Assembly: GCF_026248685.1 (NCBI RefSeq)
Contig: NZ_CP111037.1
Span: forward strand, 62,001 to 126,000
Length of the DNA stretch: 64,000 nt
Origin: Haladaptatus caseinilyticus
GTDB taxonomy: Archaea; Halobacteriota; Halobacteria; Halobacteriales; Haladaptataceae
Reading direction: 5' to 3'
Numbering within the stretch: the stretch's first letter is position 1; every line of letters begins with the position of its first letter. Under the pieces are notes generated by a model. The model saw only the letters and a program-made list of their open reading frames with translations, was not told where the DNA came from and made no database searches. The translations under genes were made by a program, and so were the position numbers. Shown here piece after piece: positions 7,871 through 17,831 of the stretch.

Positions 7871-9412
7871 TTACGTTGGGAGGTTCTCCGCGAAGAAGTC
7901 GCGGTCTTCCTGCTCGATACCGAGCAAGTACAGCATTCCGGCGAACGCGGCGAGTCCAACGACACCACCGATTGCACCTTGCACGAGCGCGACGATCGCG
8001 TCGGATCCGATCCCCGAAACGTAGCCCGTGAGTATCGTTTTCGTGCCGAACATCACGACGGCCGAGACTGCCCCGGCGAACACGGGTTTGATGTACCGTC
8101 GGGAGTAGGGAAAGAGCCCTTCGGTATACCAGACCTCGTAAATCCGGAGGACGTTGATGGCGACGATGACCGTCGCCGACGCGAGCGCGGCGCCGATGAG
8201 CCCGAACTCCTTGATGAACAGATAGTTCATGATGACGTTACAGACGCCGAGTACCCACTGATTGACGAGTGCGAGATAGTGATGATCGGTCATCATCAGC
8301 ACGTAGCCCGACGGACCGACGCTCGCGTTCGCCAGTTGGGCGACGACCAACAACAGCAGAACCATTACCCCCTGCTGAGCGAACGATTCGCTGAACAGGA
8401 CGAGCAGTTCGTGCGCGTAGATGACGGCACCGATTGCCGGAAACAATCCCAGCGTGAACGTCCATCGGGTAATTCGACGGTACAACGTTTCGAGGTCCTT
8501 CATCTCCCCGTTGTTGTACAACCGGGATGCGATGGGCGGAAACAGTTGACTGAACGCGCTCAGCGGGAGGAGCAGTATTCCGGCGAGGACGACGGCGATT
8601 TTGTAGATACCGACGGCGTCCGGCGTACTAATATATGCCCCCGCGAGAAATCCGACCATCAGCAGGTCCACTTTGCTCGCGAGCACCTGTCCGGTATGGC
8701 TGGCGGTGAGCGGCAGCGAGAAGTCGTAGAACTCGATGAGTTCGTCGCGCGATGCGCCGAATTTCGGTTTGAGGTCGGCCTTCGTAACCACCAACCAGAT
8801 AGCGATACAGAACACGATGACAGCAGCGACGACGGTGGCGACGACCGTCTCTAGAAGGGCCAATCCGAGGAGAAGCGCGATGCTGACGCCGATGACGCGA
8901 AAGAGCGGCGTCAGGATGTTCCGGATGAACACCTGATACTCCGGCATTTCGAGACTCTTGAAGAGACTCCCGAAACAGCTAATGAGCGTGTCGAGGGGGA
9001 GGAGAAACGCGAAGACACGCAGTACATCCACGAACTGTTTTTGATACTCTGGGTCAGCGTACTGCGAAATCCACGGGGCGGCGACAAAGATGATTACGCC
9101 GACGGCGACACCGGCAACCAGCGAGGTCAGATAGGAGAGACCCAACATCCGACGGCGTTTCAGCGGATTGCCATCGTATTTGGGAATGAATTTCATGATG
9201 GCCTGATTCGTCCCGAGATTGGTGAACACCTGTGCGAACGTCAATACGACCAACCCAAGGGTGTACACACTGAACAACAGGCCACCGAGTCCCCGGACGA
9301 GCACCCAATTCAGGACGAATCGAAGTCCGTTGTCGAGACCCTTCCCGGCCATGAAAAAAGACGCACCGCGAGAAACGGATTTGAGCGATGAGTCCGACGA
9401 TTGGTCAGCCAT
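7871..9412 (-). CDS. polysaccharide flippase (Wzx/RfbX, MATE-like)
   Basis: 513 aa with 12-14 predicted TM segments, matching the oligosaccharide/polysaccharide flippase family in length and pattern. The N-terminus reads ASFFMAGKGLDNGLRFVLNW, then TNLGTNQAIMKFIPKY, a typical Wzx start. It would flip lipid-linked glycans across the membrane for surface polysaccharide or glycoprotein assembly. A TATA-like CGTATAGC sits about 20 bp upstream on the minus strand. The gene downstream of its promoter side is a sulfatase-fold enzyme in the same direction, so the pair probably serves one cell-surface pathway. No glycosyltransferases are nearby. Confidence 0.88.
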   Translation of the reverse strand: MADQSSDSSLKSVSRGASFFMAGKGLDNGLRFVLNWVLVRGLGGLLFSVYTLGLVVLTFAQVFTNLGTNQAIMKFIPKYDGNPLKRRRMLGLSYLTSLVAGVAVGVIIFVAAPWISQYADPEYQKQFVDVLRVFAFLLPLDTLISCFGSLFKSLEMPEYQVFIRNILTPLFRVIGVSIALLLGLALLETVVATVVAAVIVFCIAIWLVVTKADLKPKFGASRDELIEFYDFSLPLTASHTGQVLASKVDLLMVGFLAGAYISTPDAVGIYKIAVVLAGILLLPLSAFSQLFPPIASRLYNNGEMKDLETLYRRITRWTFTLGLFPAIGAVIYAHELLVLFSESFAQQGVMVLLLLVVAQLANASVGPSGYVLMMTDHHYLALVNQWVLGVCNVIMNYLFIKEFGLIGAALASATVIVAINVLRIYEVWYTEGLFPYSRRYIKPVFAGAVSAVVMFGTKTILTGYVSGIGSDAIVALVQGAIGGVVGLAAFAGMLYLLGIEQEDRDFFAENLPT

Positions 9413-9571
9413 TATCTTAGATTGGTGCTATACGATTAGAGCTGATTATCTCTTGCGCTTTCGCGTCCCGCGTGTGTGCGTCTGTTTCGCACAACGGCGG
9501 AAAATCCGAGTAGGTAACCGTTCGGGATGAACACCGCCGGTCGGAACATGCGTGAGTCAAACTGGTGCCGA

Positions 9572-11005
9572 TTACAGATATCCCAGTTCCTTGAGGCGCG
9601 ACTCGGTTGCCGAATCGACTGCCGCCTCGTCGGTCTTTTCGTCCTTCGCTGCCGTCTTTGCCTCCCCGATCGTCGTGTCGAAGAACTCGGACTCGCCTGT
9701 CGGAGTTCCTTCGTCCGTTTCCACTTTTTCCTGCCAGGATAGTCGGTCACGGTCGAGTTCGTATTCGGTGCGGTTTTCGAGCGAATCCCAGACCGTCTTC
9801 GTCGCACCGTCGTATACACACCGAATCATGCGGTCCCAATATTCCTGGTTTGACGGCGGTTCCGGTCCGGCACTCATACCGACCAGTTCGGCGGGCAGTC
9901 GGTCGCGGAACACGTCCGGTGTCTCCCCGTTCGCCAGTCCGAGAACGAGGTCACCGAGGTCGAGATGAGAGACGTATTCGTCCTCGACGCTTTCGTATCC
10001 ATCCGGTGGGTTGATGAGCAACAACGGGACGTGAAGTAGTCCCTCTGAGAGACTACTTTTGTGATTTGCGAGGAAGTCGTCGGCCTCGCGACCGTGGTTT
10101 TCCCCGTGGTCGGCCGTGACGACGATGGTCGTATTCGGTGCCGAGTCGAGAACGCGATGAGCGAAATCCGTGAGCACGCGGTCCATATACTCGATGGTTG
10201 CACCGTACACTTGCTCGCGGAGATGCCAGTATTCGTCGTGGCGTTCCGATTCGTCCATCAGCTCCCAAACGTCGTATTGACTGGAACTCCACGAGTTCGG
10301 CACTTGCTGGAGTGAGGAGTCGAACCATTGGCAGGGGTGTAGCGGTGTGTGGGCGTCCATGAGGTTACAAAACCCGAAGAACGGCACCGACGCATCCTCG
10401 ATATGCTGCTCTGCAGATCGAACCACGGCCGATGCACCGTCATCGACCTGTTTCCGAATCGGTCCTGTTTTCGTCGTCTCGTGAAGAAAGCCGAAGGCGG
10501 TGTTTTTCAGGCTCAACACCGGATGGTCGTGCTTCACGGCTCGTTTGAGATATTCGATGTACTTCGTTCCACCTGTCGCGTCGGTTCGTTGCCCGACTTC
10601 GTTAAGACTGGTCGCTTCCGGATAGCGATGTTTCGGTTCGATGGTGGATAGTTCGTCCAGCCACGAATCGAACCCGTAGGTCGGACTAACGAAGGCGTTC
10701 GCGCTCACGCCGAACGTAGTATACCCGTCGAGGTCGGTGAGAAACGTTTCCTCGCGGTCGATGCTATCGAATCGCCGATTATGGGTATGGACCCCGTGTT
10801 CCGAGGGGAGTTTCCCCGTAAACAAGCTCGCGTGGCTCGGAACGGTCCACGAACTCGCCGCACGACACTGCGTGAACGACACGTCCGCAAGCCGTTGGAG
10901 ACGTTTCGCGTATTCGGCAAAGAAATCCGCTCGTACCGTATCGAGACAGACGACGAGAACGTTTCGAGGCCTCGAAGCGTCTGTTGGATTCTTAGAGGGG
11001 ACCAT
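9572..11005 (-). CDS. sulfatase-fold (alkaline phosphatase superfamily) hydrolase/transferase
   Basis: About 477 aa from ATG 11005, chosen because the preceding 15 codons precede the family start MVPSKNPTDASRPRNVLVVCLDTVRAD. Metal ligands are visible: Asp in CLDTVRAD and Asp-His in VTADHGENHG. The active-site segment is WTVPSHASLFTG: Thr stands where sulfatases have the Cys/Ser that becomes formylglycine, and His replaces the Arg of CxPxR. A Thr nucleophile is typical of phospho-transferring relatives (LtaS, EptA), so cleaving sulfate esters should not be assumed. Its neighbour is a flippase, suggesting modification of surface glycans or lipids. Confidence 0.85.
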   Translation of the reverse strand: MVPSKNPTDASRPRNVLVVCLDTVRADFFAEYAKRLQRLADVSFTQCRAASSWTVPSHASLFTGKLPSEHGVHTHNRRFDSIDREETFLTDLDGYTTFGVSANAFVSPTYGFDSWLDELSTIEPKHRYPEATSLNEVGQRTDATGGTKYIEYLKRAVKHDHPVLSLKNTAFGFLHETTKTGPIRKQVDDGASAVVRSAEQHIEDASVPFFGFCNLMDAHTPLHPCQWFDSSLQQVPNSWSSSQYDVWELMDESERHDEYWHLREQVYGATIEYMDRVLTDFAHRVLDSAPNTTIVVTADHGENHGREADDFLANHKSSLSEGLLHVPLLLINPPDGYESVEDEYVSHLDLGDLVLGLANGETPDVFRDRLPAELVGMSAGPEPPSNQEYWDRMIRCVYDGATKTVWDSLENRTEYELDRDRLSWQEKVETDEGTPTGESEFFDTTIGEAKTAAKDEKTDEAAVDSATESRLKELGYL

Positions 11006-11153
11006 TGGTACAGCAAATACCAAACTGACGTAAAACGATGTCGGCCACATCTTTACAAAACGGAGTATCAGTAAAACCGAGTCCTCCGTGGTTAGTGATC
11101 TTAGCTCCCCGCGATTCCTTTTTTCTCACACTGTGCGCCCGCTCTCGGCTCTG

Positions 11154-11226
11154 GTGTTAAAATATATCACTGTATGGAACAGAGTCAAGTCGGCACCTCG
11201 CGTACAACCGTGTTAGTGGGGGAACG
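11154..11226 (+). promoter_or_regulatory. promoter region of the copper ATPase gene
   Basis: An AT-rich element TTAAAATATATCAC at 11157-11170 is a good haloarchaeal TATA box. GTGGGGGAACG just before ATG 11227 gives a purine-rich ribosome-binding site, so a leader of roughly 30-40 nt is expected. Confidence 0.5.
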
Positions 11227-13290
11227 ATGATAGACACACACGAAGAGGGGCACGAGAGCGTGAAACGAACGGTGACGGAGCGCGAGGATGACTTCGGGGG
11301 GACTCGTGCCAGCGTGGACCACCACGGACACGAATCGATGTTTCGACGACGGTTTTGGATTTGTTTGGCTCTCTCGGTTCCGGTCCTCTATTTCAGCCCG
11401 TTCGTCCAGTCAACGCTCGGATATACCGCGGTTCGGTTTCCCGGTAGCACGTGGGTAACGCCGGTTTTCGCGGTCATCGTCTTTGCCTATGGTGGGGTTC
11501 CGTTTCTCGGTATGGCTCGCGTGGAGGCGAAAAATCGCGAACCAGCGATGATGATGCTCATTTCGCTCGCCATCACCGTCGCGTTCGTCTACAGCCTCGC
11601 GGCGTTTCTCTTCCTTCCCGGGACGATGAGTTTCTTCTGGGAACTGGTGACGCTCATCGACATCATGCTTCTCGGTCACTGGCTGGAGATGCGAAGTGTC
11701 CGACAAGCCTCCGGTGCGTTGGACGAACTGGCGAAACTGATGCCCGATACCGCCGAACGAATCGCCGACGATGGGACGACCGAGGCGGTTCCGACCACCA
11801 CCCTCCGCGACGGTGACCGAATACTCGTCCGACCCGGTGCGAGCATTCCGGCGGATGGCGTCGTCGAAGACGGCGATTCGACCGCCGACGAGTCGATGAT
11901 TACCGGAGAATCACGTCCCGTTGATAAGGACGCTGGCGACGAGGTCATCGCCGGTACCATCAACTCCGGCGATGGAAGCCTGCGCGTTCGCGTGGCCGCG
12001 ACTGGTGACGAGACGACATTGGCCGGGATCATGCGCCTGGTCGAGGATGCACAAGGGAGTCGGTCCCGAACGCAGGTACTTGCCGACAGAGCCGCGGGAT
12101 GGCTGTTCTACGTCGCGCTCGCCGTTGCCACGATCACCGCGGTCGCATGGATTCTCGCAACCGGTTTCGACATCGCGGTCGTCGAGCGAGTCGTCACCGT
12201 TCTCGTCATCGCCTGTCCACACGCGCTCGGCTTGGCCGTTCCGCTGGTCGTCTCCATCAACACCTCGATGGCGGCGGGAAACGGCGTCCTCGTCCGCGAC
12301 CGAATCGCGATGGAGGATGCAAGACACCTCGATACCATCATGTTCGACAAGACAGGGACGCTCACGCGCGGCGAACAGGGTGTCGTGGGCATCGAAACCG
12401 TAGACGACTGGGACGACGACCGCGCACTCGCTCTCACAGCTAGCGTCGAGGGCGACTCGGAACACGTCATCGCGCGGGCGATTCGACAAAAAGCGGACGA
12501 AACCGGCGTCGAACTGCCCGAAGTCACCGAGTTCGAAGCCATCAAGGGTCGCGGCGTTCGAGCGACGGTCGAGGGTAGTGAACTGCTCGTCGGTGGACCG
12601 AACCTGCTGGAATCGTTCGATGTGACCCCTCCGACTGCCATCTCGGAATTCGCCCGGGAATCCGGCTCGAAGGGTCACACGGTCGTGTACCTCGTTTCCG
12701 ACGACGAAATCGTCGCCGCGTTCGCACTGGCCGACGTCATCCGCGAGGCGAGCGAGCGGGCGATCGACGCCCTTCACGCGATGGACATCGAAGTTGCCAT
12801 GCTGACCGGCGATAGCGAGCCAGTCGCTCGATTCGTCGCTGACGAACTCGACATCGACACCTACTTCGCCGAAGTACTTCCCGAGGAGAAAGACGAGACG
12901 GTCATGGAGCTTCAGGAGCAGGGCAAACTGGTTGCCATGGTCGGCGATGGCGTCAACGACGCTCCTGCGTTGACGCGCGCCGATGTCGGAATCGCTATCG
13001 GAAGCGGTACCGACGTCGCGATCGAGTCGGCGGATATCGTGCTCGTGGAAAACGACCCCCTCGACGTGGTAAAACTCGTCCGACTGAGCCGTGCGAGCTA
13101 TCGCAAGATGCAGGAAAACCTCGTCTGGGCGACCGGCTACAACGTGTTCGCGCTTCCACTGGCGGCCGGTCTCCTCGCACCCATCGGCGTCCTGCTCTCA
13201 CCGGCGGTCGGAGCGGTTTTTATGTCGGCGAGTACGGTTATCGTGGCGGTCAATGCCCAACGGCTTCGGAACACCGACCTCTCTGTGTGA
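11227..13290 (+). CDS. CopB-type (P1B-3) copper-translocating P-type ATPase
   Basis: 687 aa. Order: short His-bearing N-terminus (VDHHGHES), TM helices, actuator domain with TGES (about 225), TM6 with the metal motif CPH (about 329, IACPHALG), phosphorylation site DKTGT (about 375), nucleotide domain, hinge GDGVNDAP (about 573), and TM8 MSAST. CPH rather than CPC, together with MSxST, places it in the CopB/P1B-3 group, which exports Cu(II) or Ag(I) at the plasma membrane. There is no N-terminal CxxC metal-binding domain. No CopZ or copper regulator is adjacent. Family certain; ion inferred from motifs. Confidence 0.93.
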   Translation: MIDTHEEGHESVKRTVTEREDDFGGTRASVDHHGHESMFRRRFWICLALSVPVLYFSPFVQSTLGYTAVRFPGSTWVTPVFAVIVFAYGGVPFLGMARVEAKNREPAMMMLISLAITVAFVYSLAAFLFLPGTMSFFWELVTLIDIMLLGHWLEMRSVRQASGALDELAKLMPDTAERIADDGTTEAVPTTTLRDGDRILVRPGASIPADGVVEDGDSTADESMITGESRPVDKDAGDEVIAGTINSGDGSLRVRVAATGDETTLAGIMRLVEDAQGSRSRTQVLADRAAGWLFYVALAVATITAVAWILATGFDIAVVERVVTVLVIACPHALGLAVPLVVSINTSMAAGNGVLVRDRIAMEDARHLDTIMFDKTGTLTRGEQGVVGIETVDDWDDDRALALTASVEGDSEHVIARAIRQKADETGVELPEVTEFEAIKGRGVRATVEGSELLVGGPNLLESFDVTPPTAISEFARESGSKGHTVVYLVSDDEIVAAFALADVIREASERAIDALHAMDIEVAMLTGDSEPVARFVADELDIDTYFAEVLPEEKDETVMELQEQGKLVAMVGDGVNDAPALTRADVGIAIGSGTDVAIESADIVLVENDPLDVVKLVRLSRASYRKMQENLVWATGYNVFALPLAAGLLAPIGVLLSPAVGAVFMSASTVIVAVNAQRLRNTDLSV

Positions 13291-13362
13291 CTGGAGGGAA
13301 CCGGTGACATTGGTCGCCACCCACTCGTTTAACCTCCCGCCAGACGACCTTCGAGTCATCCG

Positions 13363-14631
13363 ATGTCGTCCAGTCCTCGTTCGCTCACTGTTCGTCTCCA
13401 AAACGCGGTTCGTGGGCTTCGCGGCGACGGCCGCGGCTGGATTCTCATCGCTGTGGCGCTTGGCTGGGCGTTCACCCTCGGCCTGCGATTTCTCGTTCCA
13501 GCGCTACTGCCCCAAATAAAAACGACGTTCGAGGTCACCAACGCCACCGCTGGACTCGCCATTACGACCCTCTGGGTTGGATACGCCCTGATGCAGTTTC
13601 CGGCCGGTATTCTTATCGACCGGATCGGCGAGCGAACGCTCCTAACGACGAGCCTCTGTCTATCAGGGGTGAGCCTGTGTCTGATCGGACTCTCACCGGT
13701 GTTCGTCGTTTTCTTCGCTGGAAGTACGGCGTTCGGGCTCGGGTCCGGACTGTACGGCCCGAGTCGGGGAACTGTTCTCTCGCGCACCTATACGCGAAAC
13801 GCCGGCGCGGCGTTCGGCGTCACGCTCGCCGTCGGGAGCATCGGTTCCGCAGTCCTTCCGAACGTGGCGACTACGATCGTCGGGGAGGTCGGATGGCGAT
13901 ACATCCTTGCCGGACTCTCGATTCCGTTTTTCGTCGTCGCAGCGTTGGCGTGGCGGGTCGTTCCCGAACGCTCGGGAACGACCGCTGGCGGATACGCCGA
14001 ATCGACGGATGGTGGAAGCCTCGATTCCGAACCCGCCGACACGACACTCTTCGACCGTCGCATGCTCCGCGACATCGTACGAACGCTCTCCGACCGCTCG
14101 ATTTTCCTCGCGGTCGTCGCTATGGCGCTCCTCCTGTTTGTCTTTCAGGGGTTGACGGCGTTTCTGCCGACGTATCTCCAAACCAAGGGAATGAGCCAGC
14201 AAACCGCTGCCCTGTTGTTCGGCGTCATGTTCATCGCGGGTGCGGTTTCACAGGTCGTCGCGGGCGGTGCCGCGGACCGAATCGGTGTCAAACCCGTCCT
14301 TCTCGCCGTCACTGCGATCGGTGTCGTAACGCCAGTGGCCCTCACGCTCGCGTCGGGAACGGCAGTTCTCGCGGTCGTCGTCTCCATCCTCGGCACTCGG
14401 ATGGCGATTGCACCCGTGAATAACGCATACGTCGTTCGGGCGCTCCCCGAACATATCGAGGGCTCCGCGTGGGGATTCCTCCGAACCGGGTTTTTTCTGG
14501 TCGGTTCGACCGGTTCGACGTTCGTCGGCTATTTCGCCGACGCGAACCGGTTTGACTTCGCGTTTCTCGTGTTAGCGGGGTTGTCGGCTGTCGCGCTGGG
14601 ATTGTACACGATGTTGCCCGACCCGGAATAG
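13363..14631 (+). CDS. MFS transporter
   Basis: 422 aa with 12 predicted TM helices in two halves separated by a hydrophilic loop (about residues 205-235, PERSGTTAGGYAESTDGGS). The motif A region reads FPAGILIDRIGERTL after TM2, and the second half repeats it as GAAADRIGVKP-like GGAADRIGVKP. This is the standard proton-coupled MFS pattern of the sugar-phosphate/nitrate-permease type. The substrate is not readable. It follows the copper ATPase by 72 nt in the same direction and may be co-transcribed, but there is no functional link. Confidence 0.88.
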   Translation: MSSSPRSLTVRLQNAVRGLRGDGRGWILIAVALGWAFTLGLRFLVPALLPQIKTTFEVTNATAGLAITTLWVGYALMQFPAGILIDRIGERTLLTTSLCLSGVSLCLIGLSPVFVVFFAGSTAFGLGSGLYGPSRGTVLSRTYTRNAGAAFGVTLAVGSIGSAVLPNVATTIVGEVGWRYILAGLSIPFFVVAALAWRVVPERSGTTAGGYAESTDGGSLDSEPADTTLFDRRMLRDIVRTLSDRSIFLAVVAMALLLFVFQGLTAFLPTYLQTKGMSQQTAALLFGVMFIAGAVSQVVAGGAADRIGVKPVLLAVTAIGVVTPVALTLASGTAVLAVVVSILGTRMAIAPVNNAYVVRALPEHIEGSAWGFLRTGFFLVGSTGSTFVGYFADANRFDFAFLVLAGLSAVALGLYTMLPDPE

Positions 14632-14823
14632 AAGACGACCGTCAGCTCGAAATACTCGTCGAGTGATGGGTGTCGGCGGGCTATCGCTATCATCGTGACT
14701 GATCGATACCGAACTCAACTGCTCAATGCAATCGTCGCCTTCACGATCTATCTGCCGGTTTCAGTAAGCCGTGATATCTCATCGAGGGGAACGATTTTGT
14801 ATCAGATTTCTATTCAATTCTGT

Positions 14824-15009
14824 ATGGACGAGTCCGCTCTCCGAAGCCAAATGTACCGAATCAGGCGACGGCAGTATCTCATTCTCATTCTGCTGATCGC
14901 CCCGATCTTTCGTCTCATCGCCGAACTGATCGGATTCTGGACTGCTGGAGTTCTCTGTACCGTGCTTGGCCTCGTCTCATTCGCGACGTTCGTCTTTCGT
15001 CGCAGATGA
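14824..15009 (+). CDS. small two-helix membrane protein
   Basis: 61 aa from ATG 14824: a basic N-terminal segment (RSQMYRIRRRQY) then two hydrophobic stretches (LILILLIAPIFRLIAELIGFW and TAGVLCTVLGLVSFATFVF) and a terminal RRR. A TATA-like TTTTGTATC about 25 bp upstream supports this start as leaderless; the longer frame from 14695 begins in non-coding-looking sequence. Function unknown. Confidence 0.45.
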   Translation: MDESALRSQMYRIRRRQYLILILLIAPIFRLIAELIGFWTAGVLCTVLGLVSFATFVFRRR

Positions 15010-15256
15010 AATCGGAACGCGACGGGACAGTAACCCGAAATCGGCGCTCGATTCGTGCGCCGATAGCAACTTCGATTATGATGGATTGCGGGGCATCCTC
15101 GTATCGGTTTTCGGGTCGATGATCGACGATTCAGCACCTCGCTCGGGGAGGATTCCAGCGTGAAAGAACATCCCCTCGTCCGAAAAGAGTCGGCGTTTGA
15201 GGTGCGCGAGAACGTGTGGCTCAGTCTGTTCCGACAAGTCCGCCGAAAGGCTGATT

Positions 15257-15487
15257 TTACTCCCCCAGTTCGGTTTCGACCGAGAGCCACCACAGATGAC
15301 CTCGGTTCCGTGCCTCCGTGTGTTCGAGAACGCCGTCCTCGACCAGTTCGTGAAGTCGGTCGAACATCGCATCAAGCGATACGTCGAACTCGTCCGCGAG
15401 ATACCGCGTGTTCACGACCGGTGCTGGCGCGTCTCGAATCGCGGCGACGATGTTCGCCGGTTCGAGGGACGCTTCCCCGGAGTCCAT
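15257..15487 (-). CDS. small winged-helix DNA-binding protein
   Basis: 76 aa, MDSGEASLEP start chosen because GGAGG sits 6 nt before ATG 15487 (the other ATG at 15493 directly abuts it). The sequence IVAAIRDAPAPVVNTRYLADEFDVSLDAMFDRLHELVEDGVLEHTE is a compact winged helix with the recognition helix at DVSLDAMFDRLHEL, ending in a wing (HLWWLSVE). Such tiny wHTH proteins are common in haloarchaea, mostly without known targets. It is divergent from the tryptophanyl-tRNA synthetase gene, with a perfect 14-bp inverted repeat 28 bp before its start, so autoregulation or control of the synthetase gene is plausible. Confidence 0.7.
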   Translation of the reverse strand: MDSGEASLEPANIVAAIRDAPAPVVNTRYLADEFDVSLDAMFDRLHELVEDGVLEHTEARNRGHLWWLSVETELGE

Positions 15488-15514
15488 ACGCATCCTCCGT
15501 CGCCGAATGGTATG

Positions 15515-15547
15515 TGCAGTTCGGCCGGATTGACCGGCCGAACTGCA
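15515..15547. promoter_or_regulatory. 14-bp perfect inverted repeat between wHTH gene and trpS
   Basis: TGCAGTTCGGCCGG (15515-15528), loop ATTGA, CCGGCCGAACTGCA (15534-15547). It lies in the upstream region of the small winged-helix gene. It could be a dimer operator or a leader hairpin; no T-run follows, so a terminator is less likely. Confidence 0.7.
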
Positions 15548-15646
15548 GGGGTTTAGACTCGAACGACTCCCGACTCGCTGTTGCGTGGACGAAACGTTTT
15601 TCCGCGCTACCGACGGAATGGAAACTGGCATGTATCCATCTGCCAC

Positions 15647-15677
15647 TGCCGGTGGTCGATTTTGGCCGACCACGGCA
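15647..15677. promoter_or_regulatory. inverted repeat in the trpS upstream region
   Basis: TGCCgGTGGTCG pairs with CGACCACGGCA around an 8-nt loop, with one bulged G. It lies 57-87 bp before the trpS start codon. Operator or leader hairpin; the sequence alone does not decide. Confidence 0.45.
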
Positions 15678-15733
15678 CACTGAAGCGACTTCTGCTGTAC
15701 CGATAGTGATACTCACAACCCGGGAGGAGAGCC

Positions 15734-16840
15734 ATGCCTGAAATCGATCCGTGGGGCGACGTCGAAATTACAGACTACGAGGCGACGATGGCGCAGTTCG
15801 GTATCGAACCGGTTGCGGAGCTTGCGGACCGGTTGCCCGATAACCGCCTCGTTCGACGAGGCATCGTTTTCGGGCACCGGGACCTCGACACCGTGCTTGA
15901 TGCCCGCGACGAAAGCGATCCGTTCGCCATGATGACCGGCATCATGCCCTCGGGTGTCTTCCACTTCGGCCACCTCGGCGTGGTCGAGCAGGTGCTCATG
16001 TTCCAGGAGATGGGCGCACAAGTCACCCTTTGCGCGGCGGACATCGAATCCTACACCACGCGGGACGTGTCGCTCGAAGACGCTCGCGAACTCGTGATAG
16101 AGGAGTATCTGCTGAACTACGTCGCGCTAGGACTGAACCTCGACGCGACGGACTTCTACTTCCAGTCGCAAGCGGGTAACGACCATCACGTCCGGAGCAA
16201 GCTGTTCGCTCGGCACGTCACACAAAACGAGTTCGAAGCGACGTACGGCAATGCCGATCCCGGAAAGATGGCGTCGGCGCTGACCCAATACGCCGACATC
16301 CTTCGTCCGCAATCGACCGAACACGGCGGCCCAAAACCGACCGTCGTTCCGGTCGGAATTGACCAAGACCCGCACGTCAGGCTGACGCGAGACGTTGCGT
16401 CTCGATATCGAGATACATCGTATCGAAAGCCTGCGAGTACGTACCACCGGTTCATGCGGGGATTGCAGGGTGGGAAGATGAGTTCGTCCGACCCGAAAAG
16501 CTACATCGCCCTCACCGATTCGATTCCGGACGCGAAACGAAAAATCGACGAGGCGAAAACCGGCGGCCGGGTCAGTATCGAGGAACACCGCGAAAAGGGC
16601 GCCGACGTCGAGGAAGACATGGTGTTCGAACTGCTCGCGTACCATCTCGTCGAGGACGACGACGAACTGAACCGGATTCGCACCGAGTACGAATCCGGGG
16701 CGATGCTTTCGGGCGAACTGAAAGCGATTGCCAAGGAACGGCTCGAAACGTTCCTCCGGGAACATCATCGGAAACGCGAGGAGGCTCGGCCGAAAGTCGA
16801 GCAGTACGTCGCGGACAACCTCCCCGGGGCAGTTCACTGA
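15734..16840 (+). CDS. trpS: tryptophanyl-tRNA synthetase
   Basis: 368 aa, class Ic synthetase that charges tRNA-Trp. The HIGH-type motif is SGVFHFGHLG at about residues 73-82 and the KMSKS-type motif is GGKMSSSDP at about 245-253. GGAGGAG before ATG 15734 is a clear ribosome-binding site. Length fits the ordinary archaeal enzyme. Haloarchaea often carry two trpS genes, the other longer; this is probably the shorter paralogue (trpS2), but I cannot see the rest of the genome. It is divergent from a small winged-helix gene, with two strong inverted repeats in between, suggesting regulation unusual for a housekeeping synthetase. Confidence 0.92.
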   Translation: MPEIDPWGDVEITDYEATMAQFGIEPVAELADRLPDNRLVRRGIVFGHRDLDTVLDARDESDPFAMMTGIMPSGVFHFGHLGVVEQVLMFQEMGAQVTLCAADIESYTTRDVSLEDARELVIEEYLLNYVALGLNLDATDFYFQSQAGNDHHVRSKLFARHVTQNEFEATYGNADPGKMASALTQYADILRPQSTEHGGPKPTVVPVGIDQDPHVRLTRDVASRYRDTSYRKPASTYHRFMRGLQGGKMSSSDPKSYIALTDSIPDAKRKIDEAKTGGRVSIEEHREKGADVEEDMVFELLAYHLVEDDDELNRIRTEYESGAMLSGELKAIAKERLETFLREHHRKREEARPKVEQYVADNLPGAVH

Positions 16841-16928
16841 TGCGAATCCGGTGCCTCCGTGCGACCGAACTCGTTCCGTTCGTGGACGAGAGCGGAATTT
16901 TATGCTCCCTCCCCACGGTTAGTTTAGC

Positions 16929-17735
16929 ATGTACCTCGCCGACAAGACGTGGCCGGAACTGGGCGACTACGTCGCCGAAGAATCCGTCGCAGTCGTGCCG
17001 CTGGGTTCGACCGAACAGCACGGTCCGCATCTGCCGCTCGCGACCGATCACCTCATCGCGGAAGCGCTAGCACGGGAGGCCGCGGACCGAACGGGCTACC
17101 TCTGCACGCCGACGATAAACGTCGGCGTCAGTCCCCATCACAAGCAGTTCCACGGAACGATGTGGGTCGATGCACGGGCGTTCCGAGAGTACGTTGAAAG
17201 CTTCACACGGAACCTCACATATCACGGTATCGACCGCGTCGTGTACGTCAACGCCCATGGCGGCAACATGCAGCACCTCCGTGAGGTCGGTCGGCGACTT
17301 CGCGAGGACGAAGTCGCCTTCGCCGTCGAATGGATGTGGGATGAGTCGATTCCCGACCTCGTGAGTGATCTGTTTGAATACAACGGCCCCCACGGTGGGC
17401 CAAAGGAGACGGCGATGATCATGCACATCGCGGGCGAGTTGGTCCGAACGGATCAACTCGCGAACGCGCGGGACGGTGGTTTGGCCGACCTCCGTGACGG
17501 AAACTTTACGATTCACGGTGCACGCAACTACTACGACGCGATCGACAACACGGAAAACGGGGTGCTCGGCGACCAGACCGACGCGACACCCGAGAAAGGT
17601 GAAAAAATCTTCGAGGCGGCGACGGAACAACTCGTCTCCCTCCTCGAGTGGTTGGACGGTGCGCGATTTTCGGATTTGATGGCGAAACCGCACGTCGAAC
17701 CGCAACCCGGCAGTCGGTGCGAGTATGCGCCGTGA
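16929..17735 (+). CDS. creatininase-family amidohydrolase
   Basis: 268 aa, usual family length. Metal ligands and core are visible: PLGSTEQHGPHLPLATDH (residues 24-41, with Glu29, His31, Asp40) and YVNAHGGNMQH (106-116, His110), then NGPHGGPKETAMIMH. The family includes creatinine amidohydrolase, MftE and the archaeal riboflavin/F420 deformylase ArfB. A TATA-like AATTTTATGC 27 bp before ATG 16929 indicates a leaderless transcript. Directly downstream is an NRAMP-like permease without metal motifs, parallel to the hydantoinase locus, which favours a catabolic cyclic-amide role. ArfB is the main alternative. Confidence 0.88.
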   Translation: MYLADKTWPELGDYVAEESVAVVPLGSTEQHGPHLPLATDHLIAEALAREAADRTGYLCTPTINVGVSPHHKQFHGTMWVDARAFREYVESFTRNLTYHGIDRVVYVNAHGGNMQHLREVGRRLREDEVAFAVEWMWDESIPDLVSDLFEYNGPHGGPKETAMIMHIAGELVRTDQLANARDGGLADLRDGNFTIHGARNYYDAIDNTENGVLGDQTDATPEKGEKIFEAATEQLVSLLEWLDGARFSDLMAKPHVEPQPGSRCEYAP

Positions 17736-17831
17736 TGTTCCGACGGTTGAACTGACACCGTTTCTTCGAACGTTCCCGCACTCCACACCGAAGTCAGTGG
17801 TGTCTCCAGAACTGCCACAACGTTTTTACAA

